The translations under genes and the position numbers were made by a program. From Streptomyces celluloflavus (GTDB taxonomy: Bacteria > Actinomycetota > Actinomycetes > Streptomycetales > Streptomycetaceae), in NCBI GenBank assembly GCA_000720995.1, contig JOEL01000004.1:310001-374000 (forward strand): 64,000 bases of DNA. The letters are read 5' to 3'. The notes beneath the pieces are model-generated. The model saw nothing but the letters and a program-made list of their open reading frames with translations, made no database searches and had not been told where the DNA came from. This document shows positions 17,537 to 27,081 of this stretch, in pieces. The number at the start of each line of letters is the position of its first letter. Position 1 is the stretch's first letter.

Positions 17537-18187
17537 TCACTCCGCCGAGGCGCGGACCCGCCGCGCCAGATCCGCCGCCGCCGCGCCCGGATCGTCCGCC
17601 TCGGTGAGGGCGCGGACGACCACGATCCGGCGGGCGCCCGCGGCCAGCACCTCGTCCACATTGCCGGCGTCGATCCCGCCGATCGCGAACCAGGGGCGCT
17701 GCGGGGCGCGCGAGGCGGTGTAGCGGACCAGGTCGAGGCCCGGGGCGTGGCGACCCGGTTTGGTGGGCGTCGGCCAGCACGGTCCCGTGCAGAAGTAGTC
17801 CACCCCCGCTTCGGCGGCCGCGGCGTCCACCTCGGCCTCGGCGTGGGTGGAGCGGCCTATCAGGACCTCCGGGCCGAGGAGGGCGCGGGCGGCCGGGACC
17901 GGCAGGTCGCCCTGTCCCAGATGCAGCACCGGGGCGCCGGCCGCGTGGGCGACGTCCGCGCGGTCGTTGACCGCCAGCAGCTTGCCGTGCCGCCGGCAGG
18001 CGTCCGCGAAGACTTCGAGGTGGGCGAGCTCCTCCGCCGCCTCCATGGTCTTGTCGCGGAGCTGCACGATGTCCACGCCCGAGGCGAGCACCGCGTCCAG
18101 GAACTGCGGGAGGTCGCCCTGCCGCTTGCGGGCGTCCGTGCACAGATACAGCCGGGCCTCGGCCAGGGCCTGTCGTGCGGTGCTCAT
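17537..18187 (-). CDS. thiE: Thiamine-phosphate synthase
   Basis: Joins the pyrimidine (HMP-PP) and thiazole phosphate moieties to give thiamine phosphate. The 216-residue TIM barrel has the family motifs [48 protein letters not shown] and [16 protein letters not shown], and the phosphate-binding [39 protein letters not shown]. It lies on the opposite strand from thiO-thiS-thiG and about 2.1 kb from the TPP riboswitch, so it is not in that operon. No riboswitch of its own is visible. Confidence 0.94.
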   Translation of the reverse strand: MSTARQALAEARLYLCTDARKRQGDLPQFLDAVLASGVDIVQLRDKTMEAAEELAHLEVFADACRRHGKLLAVNDRADVAHAAGAPVLHLGQGDLPVPAARALLGPEVLIGRSTHAEAEVDAAAAEAGVDYFCTGPCWPTPTKPGRHAPGLDLVRYTASRAPQRPWFAIGGIDAGNVDEVLAAGARRIVVVRALTEADDPGAAAADLARRVRASAE

Positions 18188-18211
18188 CGGGCTGCTTCCC
18201 CCCAGGTCGGC

Positions 18212-18244
18212 GGCGTACGGGCCGGGCCTTCCGGCCCGTACGCC
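18212..18244. terminator. Hairpin between the Rv2175c-type gene and thiE
   Basis: GGCGTACGGGCCG (18212-18224) pairs perfectly with 18232-18244 around a short loop. It lies between the end of the DNA-binding protein gene and the thiE start (both minus strand), and probably ends or protects the upstream message. Confidence 0.5.
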
Positions 18245-18312
18245 CCTCGGATGCGAATGCGGTTACGGATGCTGATGCGGTTGCTGTTGAGGGCGCGCTC
18301 GCGCCGTGCGGG

Positions 18313-18678
18313 TCAGACGGCGAGCGCCTGAGCCCGGCGCTTCACCTCCGTGCCGCGGTTCTCGCGCAGCGCCTGCGCCGGGGTGCCGGGCAGGGTGTCA
18401 TCCGTGGTGAAGAGCCACTCCAGCATCTCCTCGTCGGCGAAGCCGTCGTCGCGCAGGAGGGTCAAGGTTCCGACGAGGCCCTTGACGACCTTGCCGTCCT
18501 TGATGAAATCGGCCGGCACGTGCAGTGCCCTGTTCTCGCCGCGGCGCACCGCGATCAGCTGGCCCTCCTTGACCAGCTGCCGGACGCGTGTCACCTCGAC
18601 GCCGATCTCTTCGGCGATGTCGGGGAGGGTGAGCCAGGCGGGGACGAGTCCATCGATGTTTGCGTCAATCTCGGTCAC
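18313..18678 (-). CDS. Rv2175c-family DNA-binding protein
   Basis: A 121-residue protein matching the mycobacterial Rv2175c family: an N-terminal winged helix-turn-helix (VPAWLTLPDIAEEIGVEVTRVRQLVKEGQLIAVRRGENRALHVPADFI) followed by the C-terminal Rv2175c domain (VVKGLVGTLTLLRDDGFADEEMLEWLFTTDDTLPGTPAQALRENRGTEVKRRAQALA). The mycobacterial protein is a phosphorylation target of a PASTA-type kinase, and a PASTA kinase lies 4 kb away here; the link is inference. The GTG start at 18678 begins the conserved domain. The first ten residues hold no equivalent of the mycobacterial Thr-rich activation segment that I can identify with certainty. Confidence 0.85.
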   Translation of the reverse strand: MTEIDANIDGLVPAWLTLPDIAEEIGVEVTRVRQLVKEGQLIAVRRGENRALHVPADFIKDGKVVKGLVGTLTLLRDDGFADEEMLEWLFTTDDTLPGTPAQALRENRGTEVKRRAQALAV

Positions 18679-18835
18679 AGGACAAGCGTGCCATCTCGCA
18701 CTGACAGCCGGTAGCCGGGCACCGCCGTCGACGGCCCGAGGCACACCGGCGGGTGACACCCGCGGTGCCATCCGCCGCGCCACGGCGGCGCCCCGCAGGC
18801 CATCCCGTACCTCGTGCCCGTGCGGACGACAGGCC

Positions 18836-20077
18836 CTAAAGCGCCGCCGTCTTCAGCGGTACGGACGCGTCCGCGGCCCGCTCCCGGTCGAGGGCCGCGC
18901 CGCGCTCGATCAGCTTGCGCCCCTGTGCCAGGTCACGCGGGCGGCCCACGGCGAGCAGCGCGACCAGCCGGTCGCCCCGCAGCCACAGCACCGACCAGGC
19001 GGCGCCGGCCGGGTCACCGCGCCAGACCAGCTCGTCGGCGTCCCCGTGGTGGCCCGCGTACTGCACGAACCGGCCGAACTGCTCGGACCAGAAGTACGGG
19101 ACCGGGTCGTAGACCATGCCCTCCGCCGCACCGCGCAGGATGTTCTCGGCGACCGTACGGGGGCCCTGGAGGGCGTTGTCCCAGTGGTGGACCAGCAGAC
19201 GGGTGCCGTAGCGGGCGGACGGGAAGGAGGCGCAGTCGCCGACCGCGTACACATCGGGGACGGAGGTGCGCAGCCATTCGTCGGCCAGGACGGAGCCGTC
19301 CCGCGGCGAGAGCGCGACGTCCGAGCCGGCCAGCCAGCCGGTGGCGGGCCGGGCGCCGATCCCCACGACCACGGCGTCGGCGGGCAGCGTCGTGCCGTCC
19401 GCGAGGGTGACCGCGCCCGCCTCGACGGCCGCGACCCGGGCGCCGGTGCGCAGGTCGGCGCCGGCGTCCGCGTACCAGTCGGTCATATGGGCGGCGACCT
19501 CGGCGGGCAGGGCGCCGGCCAGCGGGCGGTCGGCGGCCTCGACGACGGTGACCGCGCAGCCCGCCTCGCGCGCGGCGGTCGCGAACTCCGCGCCGATCCA
19601 GCCCGCCCCGACGACCACGATCTCGTGGCGGGCGGCCAGCACGGGCCGCAGCCGCTCGGCGTCGTCGAGGGTGCGCAGCAGGTGGACGCCGGGCAGCCCC
19701 GCGCTGCCGGGCAGCAGGACCGGGTCGGCGCCGGTCGCGAGGACCGCGTAGTCGTACGGGACCGGGCCCTCGGCCGTCTCGACGGTGCGGGCGCCGGGAA
19801 CCAGGGCGGTGACCGGCCGGCTCAGATGCAGCTCGATGCCGAGCGCGCCGAAGTCGATGTCGAAGGTGGAGCCCTCGGCCTTGCCGAGCAGCACCGCCTT
19901 GGACAGCGGGGGGCGGTCGTAGGGCTGGTGCGGCTCGCCGCCGAGCAGGGTGATCGCGCCGCGCCAGCCCTGTTCGCGCAGGGCGACCGCGGTCTGCACA
20001 CCGGCGATTCCGGCGCCGACGATCACGACGCGGGGCGTGCGGTCAGGGGCCTGGGAGGACGTGCTCTGCTCGCTCAC
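18836..20077 (-). CDS. FAD-dependent NAD(P)H oxidoreductase, ferredoxin-reductase type
   Basis: A 413-residue pyridine-nucleotide-disulfide-fold reductase. It has the FAD motif VVIVGAGIAGVQTAVALREQGW at residue 16, the NAD(P) motif IVVVGAGWIGAEFATAAREAG near 155, the second FAD motif VPDVYAVGDCASFPS, and a C-terminal reductase domain (EQFGRFVQYAGHHGDADELVWRGD). No redox-active CxxC is present, so it passes electrons to a ferredoxin or a Rieske oxygenase component rather than acting on disulfides. Divergent from thiO; the GTG follows a -10-like TACAGT by six bases (leaderless). Its stop codon is followed by the TAGGGCCTGTCG repeat. A partner ferredoxin is not adjacent. Confidence 0.87.
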   Translation of the reverse strand: MSEQSTSSQAPDRTPRVVIVGAGIAGVQTAVALREQGWRGAITLLGGEPHQPYDRPPLSKAVLLGKAEGSTFDIDFGALGIELHLSRPVTALVPGARTVETAEGPVPYDYAVLATGADPVLLPGSAGLPGVHLLRTLDDAERLRPVLAARHEIVVVGAGWIGAEFATAAREAGCAVTVVEAADRPLAGALPAEVAAHMTDWYADAGADLRTGARVAAVEAGAVTLADGTTLPADAVVVGIGARPATGWLAGSDVALSPRDGSVLADEWLRTSVPDVYAVGDCASFPSARYGTRLLVHHWDNALQGPRTVAENILRGAAEGMVYDPVPYFWSEQFGRFVQYAGHHGDADELVWRGDPAGAAWSVLWLRGDRLVALLAVGRPRDLAQGRKLIERGAALDRERAADASVPLKTAAL

Positions 20078-20237
20078 CCGATCACTGTAAGACGGTGTGT
20101 CTCGCCGCCAGCAGCAGCGCGCAAGGAGATCTCTGACACAGCGTCACCGTCGGTCACCGCGGAGCCGCGCGGCCGGGGCCCGCCGGGCGCGCCCTTACGG
20201 CGCCTCGCGGGCCCGTATTAGGGTGAGGGATACACGC

Positions 20238-20332
20238 ACTCGCGGGAGCCCGGACGCACCGGGCTGAGAGGGAGGCTGGCGGCCTCCGACCGTACGAACC
20301 TGATCCGGGTCATGCCGGCGAAGGGAGGGGCT
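20238..20332 (+). promoter_or_regulatory. TPP riboswitch (THI box)
   Basis: The leader carries the conserved THI-box segments in order: CGGGAGCCC, CGGGCTGAGAGGGAGGC, CTCCGACCGTACGAACCTG and ATCCGGGTCATGCCGGCGAAGGGAG. The 3' strand of P1 (GCGAAGGGAGG) is also the likely ribosome site of thiO, so thiamine pyrophosphate binding should block translation initiation rather than transcription. A -10-like TATTAG lies just upstream (about 20215-20220). Confidence 0.95.
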
Positions 20333-20340
20333 GGACGCCC

Positions 20341-21597
20341 ATGCATTCATCCGTCACACCGTCCACCGCCACATCATCGACATCGGCCGCGCCACCGCCC
20401 CCGGGCGGGCAGCACGCCGATGTGCTCGTCATCGGGGGCGGCATCATCGGCCTGGTCACGGCCTGGCGGGCGGCCGGCCGGGGGCTGAGGACGGCCGTCG
20501 TCGATCCGGCGCCGGGCGGCGGCGCCGCCCATATCGCGGCCGGCATGCTGGCCGCCGTCACCGAACTCCACTACGGCGAGCAGACCCTGCTGGGTCTCAA
20601 CCTCGCCTCGGCGCGGCGCTATCCGGACTTCACCGCCGAGCTGGAGGAGGCGAGCGGGCGGCGCATCGGCTACCGGCGGTGCGGCACGCTGGCCGTCGCG
20701 CTGGACGCCGACGACCGCGCCCTGCTGCGCGAACTGCACGCCCTGCAACTCCGGTCGGGGCTGGATTCGGAGTGGCTGACGGGGCGCGAGTGCCGCCGGC
20801 TGGAGCCGATGCTGGCGCCCGGTGTCCGCGGCGGTCTGCGGGTGGACGGCGACCATCAGGTCGATCCGCGCCGGCTGGCGGGCGCGCTGCTCATCGCCTG
20901 CGAGCGGGCCGGGGTGGTCTTCCACCGCGCCTCGGCCGAGCGGCTGACGGTCGCCCGGGGACGCGCCTCGGGCGCCGAACTCGCCGACGGGACGCGGCTG
21001 TCGGCCGGTCAGGTCGTCCTGGCCGCGGGCAGCCGCAGCGGGCAGCTGGCCGGGGTCCCCGACGCGGTGCTGCCGCCGGTGCGCCCGGTCAAGGGGCAGG
21101 TACTGCGGCTGCGGATGCCGGCGCCGCCGGCCGGCGGCGCCGCCTTCCTGTCCCGCACCGTACGGGCCGTGGTGCGCGGCGGCCCGCTCTATCTGGTGCC
21201 GCGGGAGAACGGCGAGCTGGTCCTCGGCGCCACCAGCGAGGAACTGGGCTGGGACACCACCGTGACCGCGGGCGGCGTCTACGAACTGCTGCGGGACGCG
21301 CACGAACTGCTCCCCGGCATCACCGAACTGCCGCTGGCCGAGACCTGCGCGGGGCTGCGTCCCACCTCCCCCGACAACGCGCCGCTGCTCGGCCCGACCG
21401 CGCTGCCCGGTCTCCAGCTGGCCACCGGCCACTTCCGCAACGGTGTGCTGCTGACGCCGGTCACCGGTGACGTGATGGCCGATGCGCTGACCACCGGAGA
21501 GCTCCCGGCGGCGGCCCGCCCGTTCTCCCCCACGCGCTTCTCCGCCGTGCCCGCCCCGGTGCCGCAGCGCACCCGCGTCCTGGAGGAGTCCGTATGA
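20341..21597 (+). CDS. thiO: Glycine oxidase ThiO
   Basis: FAD-dependent D-amino-acid-oxidase-family enzyme that makes dehydroglycine for the thiazole ring of thiamine. The 418-residue protein has about 22 low-complexity N-terminal residues, then the FAD motif ADVLVIGGGIIGLVTAWRAAGRGL, the ThiO-type GGGAAHIAAGMLAAVTELHYGE, the segment PVRPVKGQVLRLR, and the C-terminal GLRPTSPDNAPLLGPTALPGLQLATGHFRNGVLLTPVTGDVMADAL. First gene behind the TPP riboswitch, overlapping thiS by four bases (ATGA). Its use instead of ThiH fits an aerobic organism. Confidence 0.95.
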   Translation: MHSSVTPSTATSSTSAAPPPPGGQHADVLVIGGGIIGLVTAWRAAGRGLRTAVVDPAPGGGAAHIAAGMLAAVTELHYGEQTLLGLNLASARRYPDFTAELEEASGRRIGYRRCGTLAVALDADDRALLRELHALQLRSGLDSEWLTGRECRRLEPMLAPGVRGGLRVDGDHQVDPRRLAGALLIACERAGVVFHRASAERLTVARGRASGAELADGTRLSAGQVVLAAGSRSGQLAGVPDAVLPPVRPVKGQVLRLRMPAPPAGGAAFLSRTVRAVVRGGPLYLVPRENGELVLGATSEELGWDTTVTAGGVYELLRDAHELLPGITELPLAETCAGLRPTSPDNAPLLGPTALPGLQLATGHFRNGVLLTPVTGDVMADALTTGELPAAARPFSPTRFSAVPAPVPQRTRVLEESV

Positions 21598-21809
21598 GCG
21601 CCCCCACCGTGTCCGTCTCCGTCAACGGCGAGGTGCGCGAGATCCCCGGCGGCCTCACCCTCGACCGGCTGGTCGCGACGCTGTCCCGGGCGTCCGGCGG
21701 GGTGGCCGCCGCGGTCAACGAGACCGTGGTGCCGCGCACCCGGTGGTCCGACACCCCGCTCGGCGAAGGCGACCGCGTCGAGGTGCTCACCGCGGTCCAG
21801 GGAGGCTGA
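21594..21809 (+). CDS. thiS: Sulfur carrier protein ThiS
   Basis: A 71-residue ubiquitin-like sulfur carrier that ends in the required Gly-Gly (AVQGG), which is adenylated and thiocarboxylated before donating sulfur to ThiG. N-terminal SVSVNGEVREIPGGLTLDRLV and the VAAAVNETVVPR segment are typical. Starts within the thiO stop. The ThiF/MoeB-type activating enzyme is not in this window. Confidence 0.95.
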   Translation: MSAPTVSVSVNGEVREIPGGLTLDRLVATLSRASGGVAAAVNETVVPRTRWSDTPLGEGDRVEVLTAVQGG

Positions 21810-22613
<804 letters not shown>

Positions 22614-22832
22614 GGAGGGCGGGCCGTCGCCAGGGGAATCCCCGGCCCGGAGGCGCGTGCCCTGCCGGAGTTCCCACCGGAGTTCCGCAGGTCACAGCGG
22701 CCCCGGCCCCCCTCGGGCGGGCGCCCCGTCCATGCGCCCCGTGTCGTGTTCCGGTCACCGTTCGGCTTCAGTACGGGCGGGGCGGTGGCCGGGCGGGCGG
22801 GGATCCGGCGGGTCCTCGTAGACTCGTCTGCC

Positions 22833-24812
22833 GTGGATACGACCCTTCAGGACCCGCTCGTCGGCCGGCTGCTCGACGGCCGCTACCGCGTCCAGGCCCG
22901 CATCGCCGCCGGCGGTATGGCCACGGTCTACCGGGCCGTGGACACCCGGCTCGACCGGGAGCTCGCCCTGAAGGTGATGCTTCCGGCCCTCGCCGTGGAC
23001 GGGGCGTTCGTCGACCGGTTCATCCGCGAGGCGAAGTCGGTCGCGCGGCTGTCCCACCCCAACGTGGTGGGCGTGTTCGACCAGGGCACGGACGGTACGT
23101 ACGTCTATCTGGCGATGGAGTACGTCGCGGGGTGCACGCTGCGCGACGTACTGCGCGAGCGGGGCGCGCTCCAGCCGCGGGCCGCGCTGGACATCCTGGA
23201 GCCGATCCTCGCCGCCCTGGGCGCCGCGCACCGCGCCGGGCTGGTGCACCGCGACATGAAGCCGGAGAACGTCCTGATAGGCGACGACGGCCGGGTCAAG
23301 GTCGCCGACTTCGGTCTGGTGCGCGCGGTGGACAACAACACCACCGCGACCACCGGCACCGTCCTGGGGACCGTCTCCTATCTGGCGCCCGAGCAGATCG
23401 AGAACGGCACCGCGGACGCCCGCGTGGACGTCTACGCCTGCGGCGTGGTGCTCTACGAGATGCTGACCGGCGGCAAACCGCACACCGGCGGCTCCGCGGC
23501 GCAGGTCCTCTACCAGCATCTGCACGAGGACGTGCGGCCGCCGTCGGAGTCCGTGCCCGGTCTGGCGGCGGAGCTGGACGGCCTGGTGGCGCTGGCCACC
23601 GCCCGGGAGCCGGCCCGGCGGCCGCAGGACGCGGTGGCGCTGCTGTCCCGGGCCCGCGGCGCCCGCGCGGCGCTCACCGACGCGCAGCTCGACCTCGTGC
23701 CACCGCACGCGAAGGACGTCCCGGCGGACGGGGACGACACCGAGCGGACCAGTGTGCTGCCGCGGACCGGTGCCGAGCAGCTCCGGCTGCCCGGGGCCCC
23801 CGCCGACGCGGAGCTGAACCGCACCGCCAGGCTGGAGCTCCCGGCGGCCGCCGCGGCGTCGCCCGCCGAGCGGACCACCCGGCTGCACCCGGCGCCCGCC
23901 GCGGCGCCGCGTACCGGCCTCTTCCGGCAGCGCCGGACCGCCACCCTCATCGCCGCCGTACTGCTGGTCCTCGGGCTCGGCGCGGGCGTCTGGTACATAA
24001 ACGCCGGCCAGTTCACGACCGTCCCCGCTGTTCTGGACCTGCCGCAGGCCAAGGCCGAGCAGACGCTGCGCGACGAGGGGCTGCGGGTGAAGGTGGTGCG
24101 CGGTTACAGCCCCAATGTGGAGCGCGGCCACGTCATGGCCACGGACCCGGAGAACGGCAAGCGCATCCGCGGGACGGGCACCGTCACCCTCACCGTCTCG
24201 CGCGGCCCGGAGGTCGTCGCGATCCCGGATCTGGCGGGCACACCGGTCGCGGACGCCCGGCGCGAACTACGGGACCGCGGGCTGACGCCGGGCACCGAGG
24301 CCCGGGAGTTCAGCGACGAGGTCGCCAAGGGGTCGGTGATCCGTACGGACCCGGCCGCGGGCAGCAAGCGGCGGCCGGACACGGCGGTGGCGCTGACGAT
24401 CAGCCGCGGCGCCCCGGTGGACGTGCCCGATGTGGTGGGCGCGGCCCGCGCGGACGCCGAGTCGGCGCTGACCGGTGCCGGTCTCCAGGTGAAGTTCGCG
24501 GACGAGCCCGTCTACGCGCCGCAGGCGAAGGACACCGTCGCCCAGCAGTCCCCCGGCAAGGGCGAAAAGCTCGGCAAGGGCGACACGATCACCCTCACGC
24601 TCTCCAAGGGGCCGGAGATGATCACCGTCCCGGATGTCACCGGCAAGAGCACCGACGACGCGAAGCGGCAGCTCACGGACCTCGGCTTCGAGGTCGAGGT
24701 GCAGAAGCCGCTCCTGTTCCCGCAGGACTCCGTCGATACGCAGTCGGTCGGCGGCGGTGACCAGGCCCCCAAGGGCAGCAAGATCACCATCAAGCTCAAG
24801 GGCGCGCTGTAG
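22833..24812 (+). CDS. PASTA-domain Ser/Thr protein kinase (PknB/Stk1 type)
   Basis: A 659-residue transmembrane kinase that senses peptidoglycan fragments. Kinase domain: Gly loop ARIAAGGMATVYRA, LVHRDMKPENVLIGDD (catalytic Asp), VKVADFGLVRA, and YLAPEQIENG (residues about 18-285). After a polar juxtamembrane linker containing Thr-rich ERTSVL and ERTTRL sites, one membrane helix (TATLIAAVLLVLGLGAGVWYI, about 370-390) leads to four extracellular PASTA repeats (PAVLDLPQAKAEQTL, IPDLAGTPVADARREL, VPDVVGAARADAESAL, VPDVTGKSTDDAKRQL). GTG start eight bases after a -10-like TAGACT, so leaderless. Stands alone here rather than beside pbpA/rodA, so it is probably a second PASTA kinase of the genome. 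Confidence 0.94.
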   Translation: MDTTLQDPLVGRLLDGRYRVQARIAAGGMATVYRAVDTRLDRELALKVMLPALAVDGAFVDRFIREAKSVARLSHPNVVGVFDQGTDGTYVYLAMEYVAGCTLRDVLRERGALQPRAALDILEPILAALGAAHRAGLVHRDMKPENVLIGDDGRVKVADFGLVRAVDNNTTATTGTVLGTVSYLAPEQIENGTADARVDVYACGVVLYEMLTGGKPHTGGSAAQVLYQHLHEDVRPPSESVPGLAAELDGLVALATAREPARRPQDAVALLSRARGARAALTDAQLDLVPPHAKDVPADGDDTERTSVLPRTGAEQLRLPGAPADAELNRTARLELPAAAAASPAERTTRLHPAPAAAPRTGLFRQRRTATLIAAVLLVLGLGAGVWYINAGQFTTVPAVLDLPQAKAEQTLRDEGLRVKVVRGYSPNVERGHVMATDPENGKRIRGTGTVTLTVSRGPEVVAIPDLAGTPVADARRELRDRGLTPGTEAREFSDEVAKGSVIRTDPAAGSKRRPDTAVALTISRGAPVDVPDVVGAARADAESALTGAGLQVKFADEPVYAPQAKDTVAQQSPGKGEKLGKGDTITLTLSKGPEMITVPDVTGKSTDDAKRQLTDLGFEVEVQKPLLFPQDSVDTQSVGGGDQAPKGSKITIKLKGAL

Positions 24813-24842
24813 CGGCCGCGGGGCGCCTGGCACCCTGAAAGG

Positions 24843-25742
24843 GTGAGCACTTCCCCCTCCCCGCAGCGCGCCGAGCCGCGCGCCCGTACCCGTAATCCGG
24901 TCGGCGGCCATGTGCCGGTGGCCGGCGGCCTGGCCAAGGTCGGCCTCGCGTACGCCCGCGAGATGGGCGGCGAGACCGTACAGGTCTTCGTGGCCAATCC
25001 GCGCGGCTGGGCGACGCCGCCCGGCAGCCCCGAGCAGGACGAGGCGTTCCGGGCGGGCTGTGCGCGGGAGGGCGTTCCGGCGTATGTCCACGCGCCGTAT
25101 CTGATCAATTTCGGCTCGCACACCGAGGCGACCGTGGACAGGTCCGTCGAGTCGCTGCGCCACTCGCTGCGGCGCGGGCGGGAGATCGGCGCGCTCGGCG
25201 TGGTGGTGCACACCGGCTCGGCGACCGGCGGCCGGCCGCGTGCGGAGGCGCTGGCACAGGTCGGGGAGCGGATGCGGCCACTGCTCGACGAGCTGACGCG
25301 GGACGACGACCCGTGGCTGCTGCTGGAGCCGACGGCCGGCCAGGGGGCGTCGCTGTGCGCACGGGCCGAGGATCTCGGGCCGTACTTCGACGCGCTGGAC
25401 CGGCACCCCCGGCTCGGGATCTGCCTCGACACCTGCCACGCCTTCGCGGCCGGTCACGACATGGCGGCCCCGGGCGGGATGAAGGCGCTGCTGGACGAGG
25501 TGGTGGAGGTCGCGGGCGAGGGCCGGCTGCGGCTGATCCACGCCAACGACTCCCAGGACGTGACCGGCGCCCACAAGGACCGGCACGCGAACATCGGCGC
25601 CGGCCACATCGGCGCGGAGCCGTTCCGCGAGCTGTTCGTCCACCCGGCGACCGAGGGGGTGCCGCTGGTGATCGAGACACCGGGCGGCAAGGAGGGGCAC
25701 GCGGCGGACGTGGCGCGCCTGAAGGAGTTGCGCGGGCGCTGA
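24843..25742 (+). CDS. nfo: Deoxyribonuclease IV (AP endonuclease, Nfo family)
   Basis: Zinc-dependent AP endonuclease of base-excision repair. The 299-residue TIM barrel has GGHVPVAGGLAKVGLAYAREMGGETVQVFVANPRGW, YVHAPYLINFGSHTE, LEPTAGQGAS, LGICLDTCHAFAAGHD and LIHANDSQDVTGAHKDRHANIGAGHIG, supplying the His/Glu/Asp metal ligands. The GTG start overlaps a -10-like CACCCT region, with only 30 bp to the kinase stop; it may be co-transcribed or have its own leaderless start. Length is normal for the family. Confidence 0.94.
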   Translation: MSTSPSPQRAEPRARTRNPVGGHVPVAGGLAKVGLAYAREMGGETVQVFVANPRGWATPPGSPEQDEAFRAGCAREGVPAYVHAPYLINFGSHTEATVDRSVESLRHSLRRGREIGALGVVVHTGSATGGRPRAEALAQVGERMRPLLDELTRDDDPWLLLEPTAGQGASLCARAEDLGPYFDALDRHPRLGICLDTCHAFAAGHDMAAPGGMKALLDEVVEVAGEGRLRLIHANDSQDVTGAHKDRHANIGAGHIGAEPFRELFVHPATEGVPLVIETPGGKEGHAADVARLKELRGR

Positions 25743-25794
25743 GCGGAGCCGCGCGGAGGGCGGCGGTCTCCCGGCGGGGGGCCGGGCCCGGGGT

Positions 25795-26427
25795 TCAGAG
25801 CTCCGGGCCCTCGCCCGGCTCCTCCTGGTAGGAGTAGCGCTGTTCCTGCCACGGGTCGCCGAGATTGTGGTAGCCGCGCTCCTCCCAGAAGCCGCGGCGG
25901 TCCGCCGTCATGTACTCGATGCCGCGGACCCATTTGGGGCCCTTCCAGGCGTAGAGATGCGGCACGATCAGCCGGACCGGGAAACCGTGCTCGGCGGTGA
26001 GCAGTTCGCCGGAGCGGTGGGTGGCGAAGAGGCACTTCTCCGCGGCGAAATCCGCCAGCCGCAGATTCGAGCTGAATCCGTACTCGGCCCACACCATCAC
26101 ATGGGTGACATCGGGCGCGGGCGGTGCGAGATCGAGGATGGTGCGGGTGCGCACTCCGCCCCATTCGGCGCCCAGCATGCTGAATTTCGTGACGCAGTGC
26201 ATATCCGCGACGACCGTCGTATAGGGCAGCGCGGTGAATTCCTCGTGCGTCCAGCAGTGTTTGTCGCCGTCCGCGGTGGCGCCGAACGCCCGGAACTCCC
26301 AGCGGTCGGGGCGGAACTTCGGCACCGGCCCGTAATGCGTGACCGGCCAGCCTCGCTGAAGACGCTGCCCCGGGGGCAGCTGAGGATGCTCCTCTTCGCG
26401 GCTTTCCGGCTGACCCATGTCCTCCAT
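25795..26427 (-). CDS. Molybdopterin-dependent sulfite-oxidase-fold oxidoreductase (cytosolic, short)
   Basis: A 210-residue protein consisting of one oxidoreductase molybdopterin-binding domain. WPVTHYGPVPKF and WEFRAFGATADG begin the domain, Cys78 in ADMHCVTKFSMLGAEWGGV is the expected molybdenum ligand, and HGFPVRLIVPHLYAWKGPKWVRGIEYM is the family's most conserved block. It lacks a Tat signal, a heme domain and the dimerisation domain, so it is a stand-alone cytosolic member with unknown substrate. Either of two ATGs nine bases apart (26427 or 26418) could start it. Divergent from bacterioferritin. Confidence 0.87.
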   Translation of the reverse strand: MEDMGQPESREEEHPQLPPGQRLQRGWPVTHYGPVPKFRPDRWEFRAFGATADGDKHCWTHEEFTALPYTTVVADMHCVTKFSMLGAEWGGVRTRTILDLAPPAPDVTHVMVWAEYGFSSNLRLADFAAEKCLFATHRSGELLTAEHGFPVRLIVPHLYAWKGPKWVRGIEYMTADRRGFWEERGYHNLGDPWQEQRYSYQEEPGEGPEL

Positions 26428-26486
26428 GTTGTCAGACCGGAAGGGGTGCCCGTTACCAGGGCGGAAGGTATTGGGACAACTCGTAC

Positions 26487-26500
26487 TAAGTGTGCACTTA
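26487..26500. promoter_or_regulatory. 14-bp palindrome upstream of bacterioferritin
   Basis: TAAGTG-TG-CACTTA, located between the divergent molybdoenzyme and bfr genes, about 75 bp before the bfr start. It does not match the actinobacterial iron box. Could be an operator for either gene. Confidence 0.35.
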
Positions 26501-26573
26501 CTGGACGGTCCGCCGGGGCGGTGCGAGGATGCGCGGCACCTGCCCAGTTCTCGCGCGGAAGGAGCCCGCTGCC

Positions 26574-27050
26574 ATGCAGGGCGACCCCGAGGTCATCGAA
26601 TTCCTCAACGAGCAGCTGACTGCCGAGCTGACCGCGATCAACCAGTACTTCCTGCACGCGAAGATGCAGGAGAACTTCGGCTGGACGAAGCTCGCGAAAT
26701 ACACCCGCGCCGAGTCGTTCGACGAGATGAAGCATGCGGAGATCCTGACGGACCGCATTCTCTTCCTCGAAGGGCTGCCGAACTACCAGCGCCTGTTCCA
26801 TGTCCGCGTCGGCCAGACCGTCACCGAGATGTTCCAGGCCGACCGGCAGATCGAGGCCGAGGCGATCGACCGGCTCAAGCGCGGTATCGAGGTCATGCGC
26901 GCCAAGGCGGACATCACCTCGGCGAACATCTTCGAGGACATCCTCGCGGACGAGGAGCACCACATCGACTATCTCGACACCCAGCTGGAACTGATCGAGA
27001 AGCTCGGGGAAGCGCTCTACATCGCCCAGGTCATCGAGCAGCCGAGCTGA
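26574..27050 (+). CDS. bfr: Bacterioferritin
   Basis: Heme-containing 24-mer iron store. The 158-residue protein keeps canonical numbering: ferroxidase ligands Glu18, Glu51 and His54 (DEMKHAE), with Glu94, Glu127 and His130 expected in IEAEAIDRLK and ADEEHHIDYL, and heme ligand Met52. ATG at 26574 preceded by GGAAGGAG; longer frames upstream lack the family N-terminus. Converges with bfd, its ferredoxin partner for iron release. No iron box lies upstream, in contrast to bfd, so storage and release are probably regulated differently. Confidence 0.96.
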   Translation: MQGDPEVIEFLNEQLTAELTAINQYFLHAKMQENFGWTKLAKYTRAESFDEMKHAEILTDRILFLEGLPNYQRLFHVRVGQTVTEMFQADRQIEAEAIDRLKRGIEVMRAKADITSANIFEDILADEEHHIDYLDTQLELIEKLGEALYIAQVIEQPS

Positions 27051-27081
27051 TCACAGAGCGGCCGGGCCGGCCGCACACGCC

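Noticed and set aside
26428-26573. Iron box upstream of bacterioferritin
   Set aside because: No sequence in this stretch resembles the TTAGGTTAGGCTAACCTAA consensus; the 14-bp palindrome there is different.
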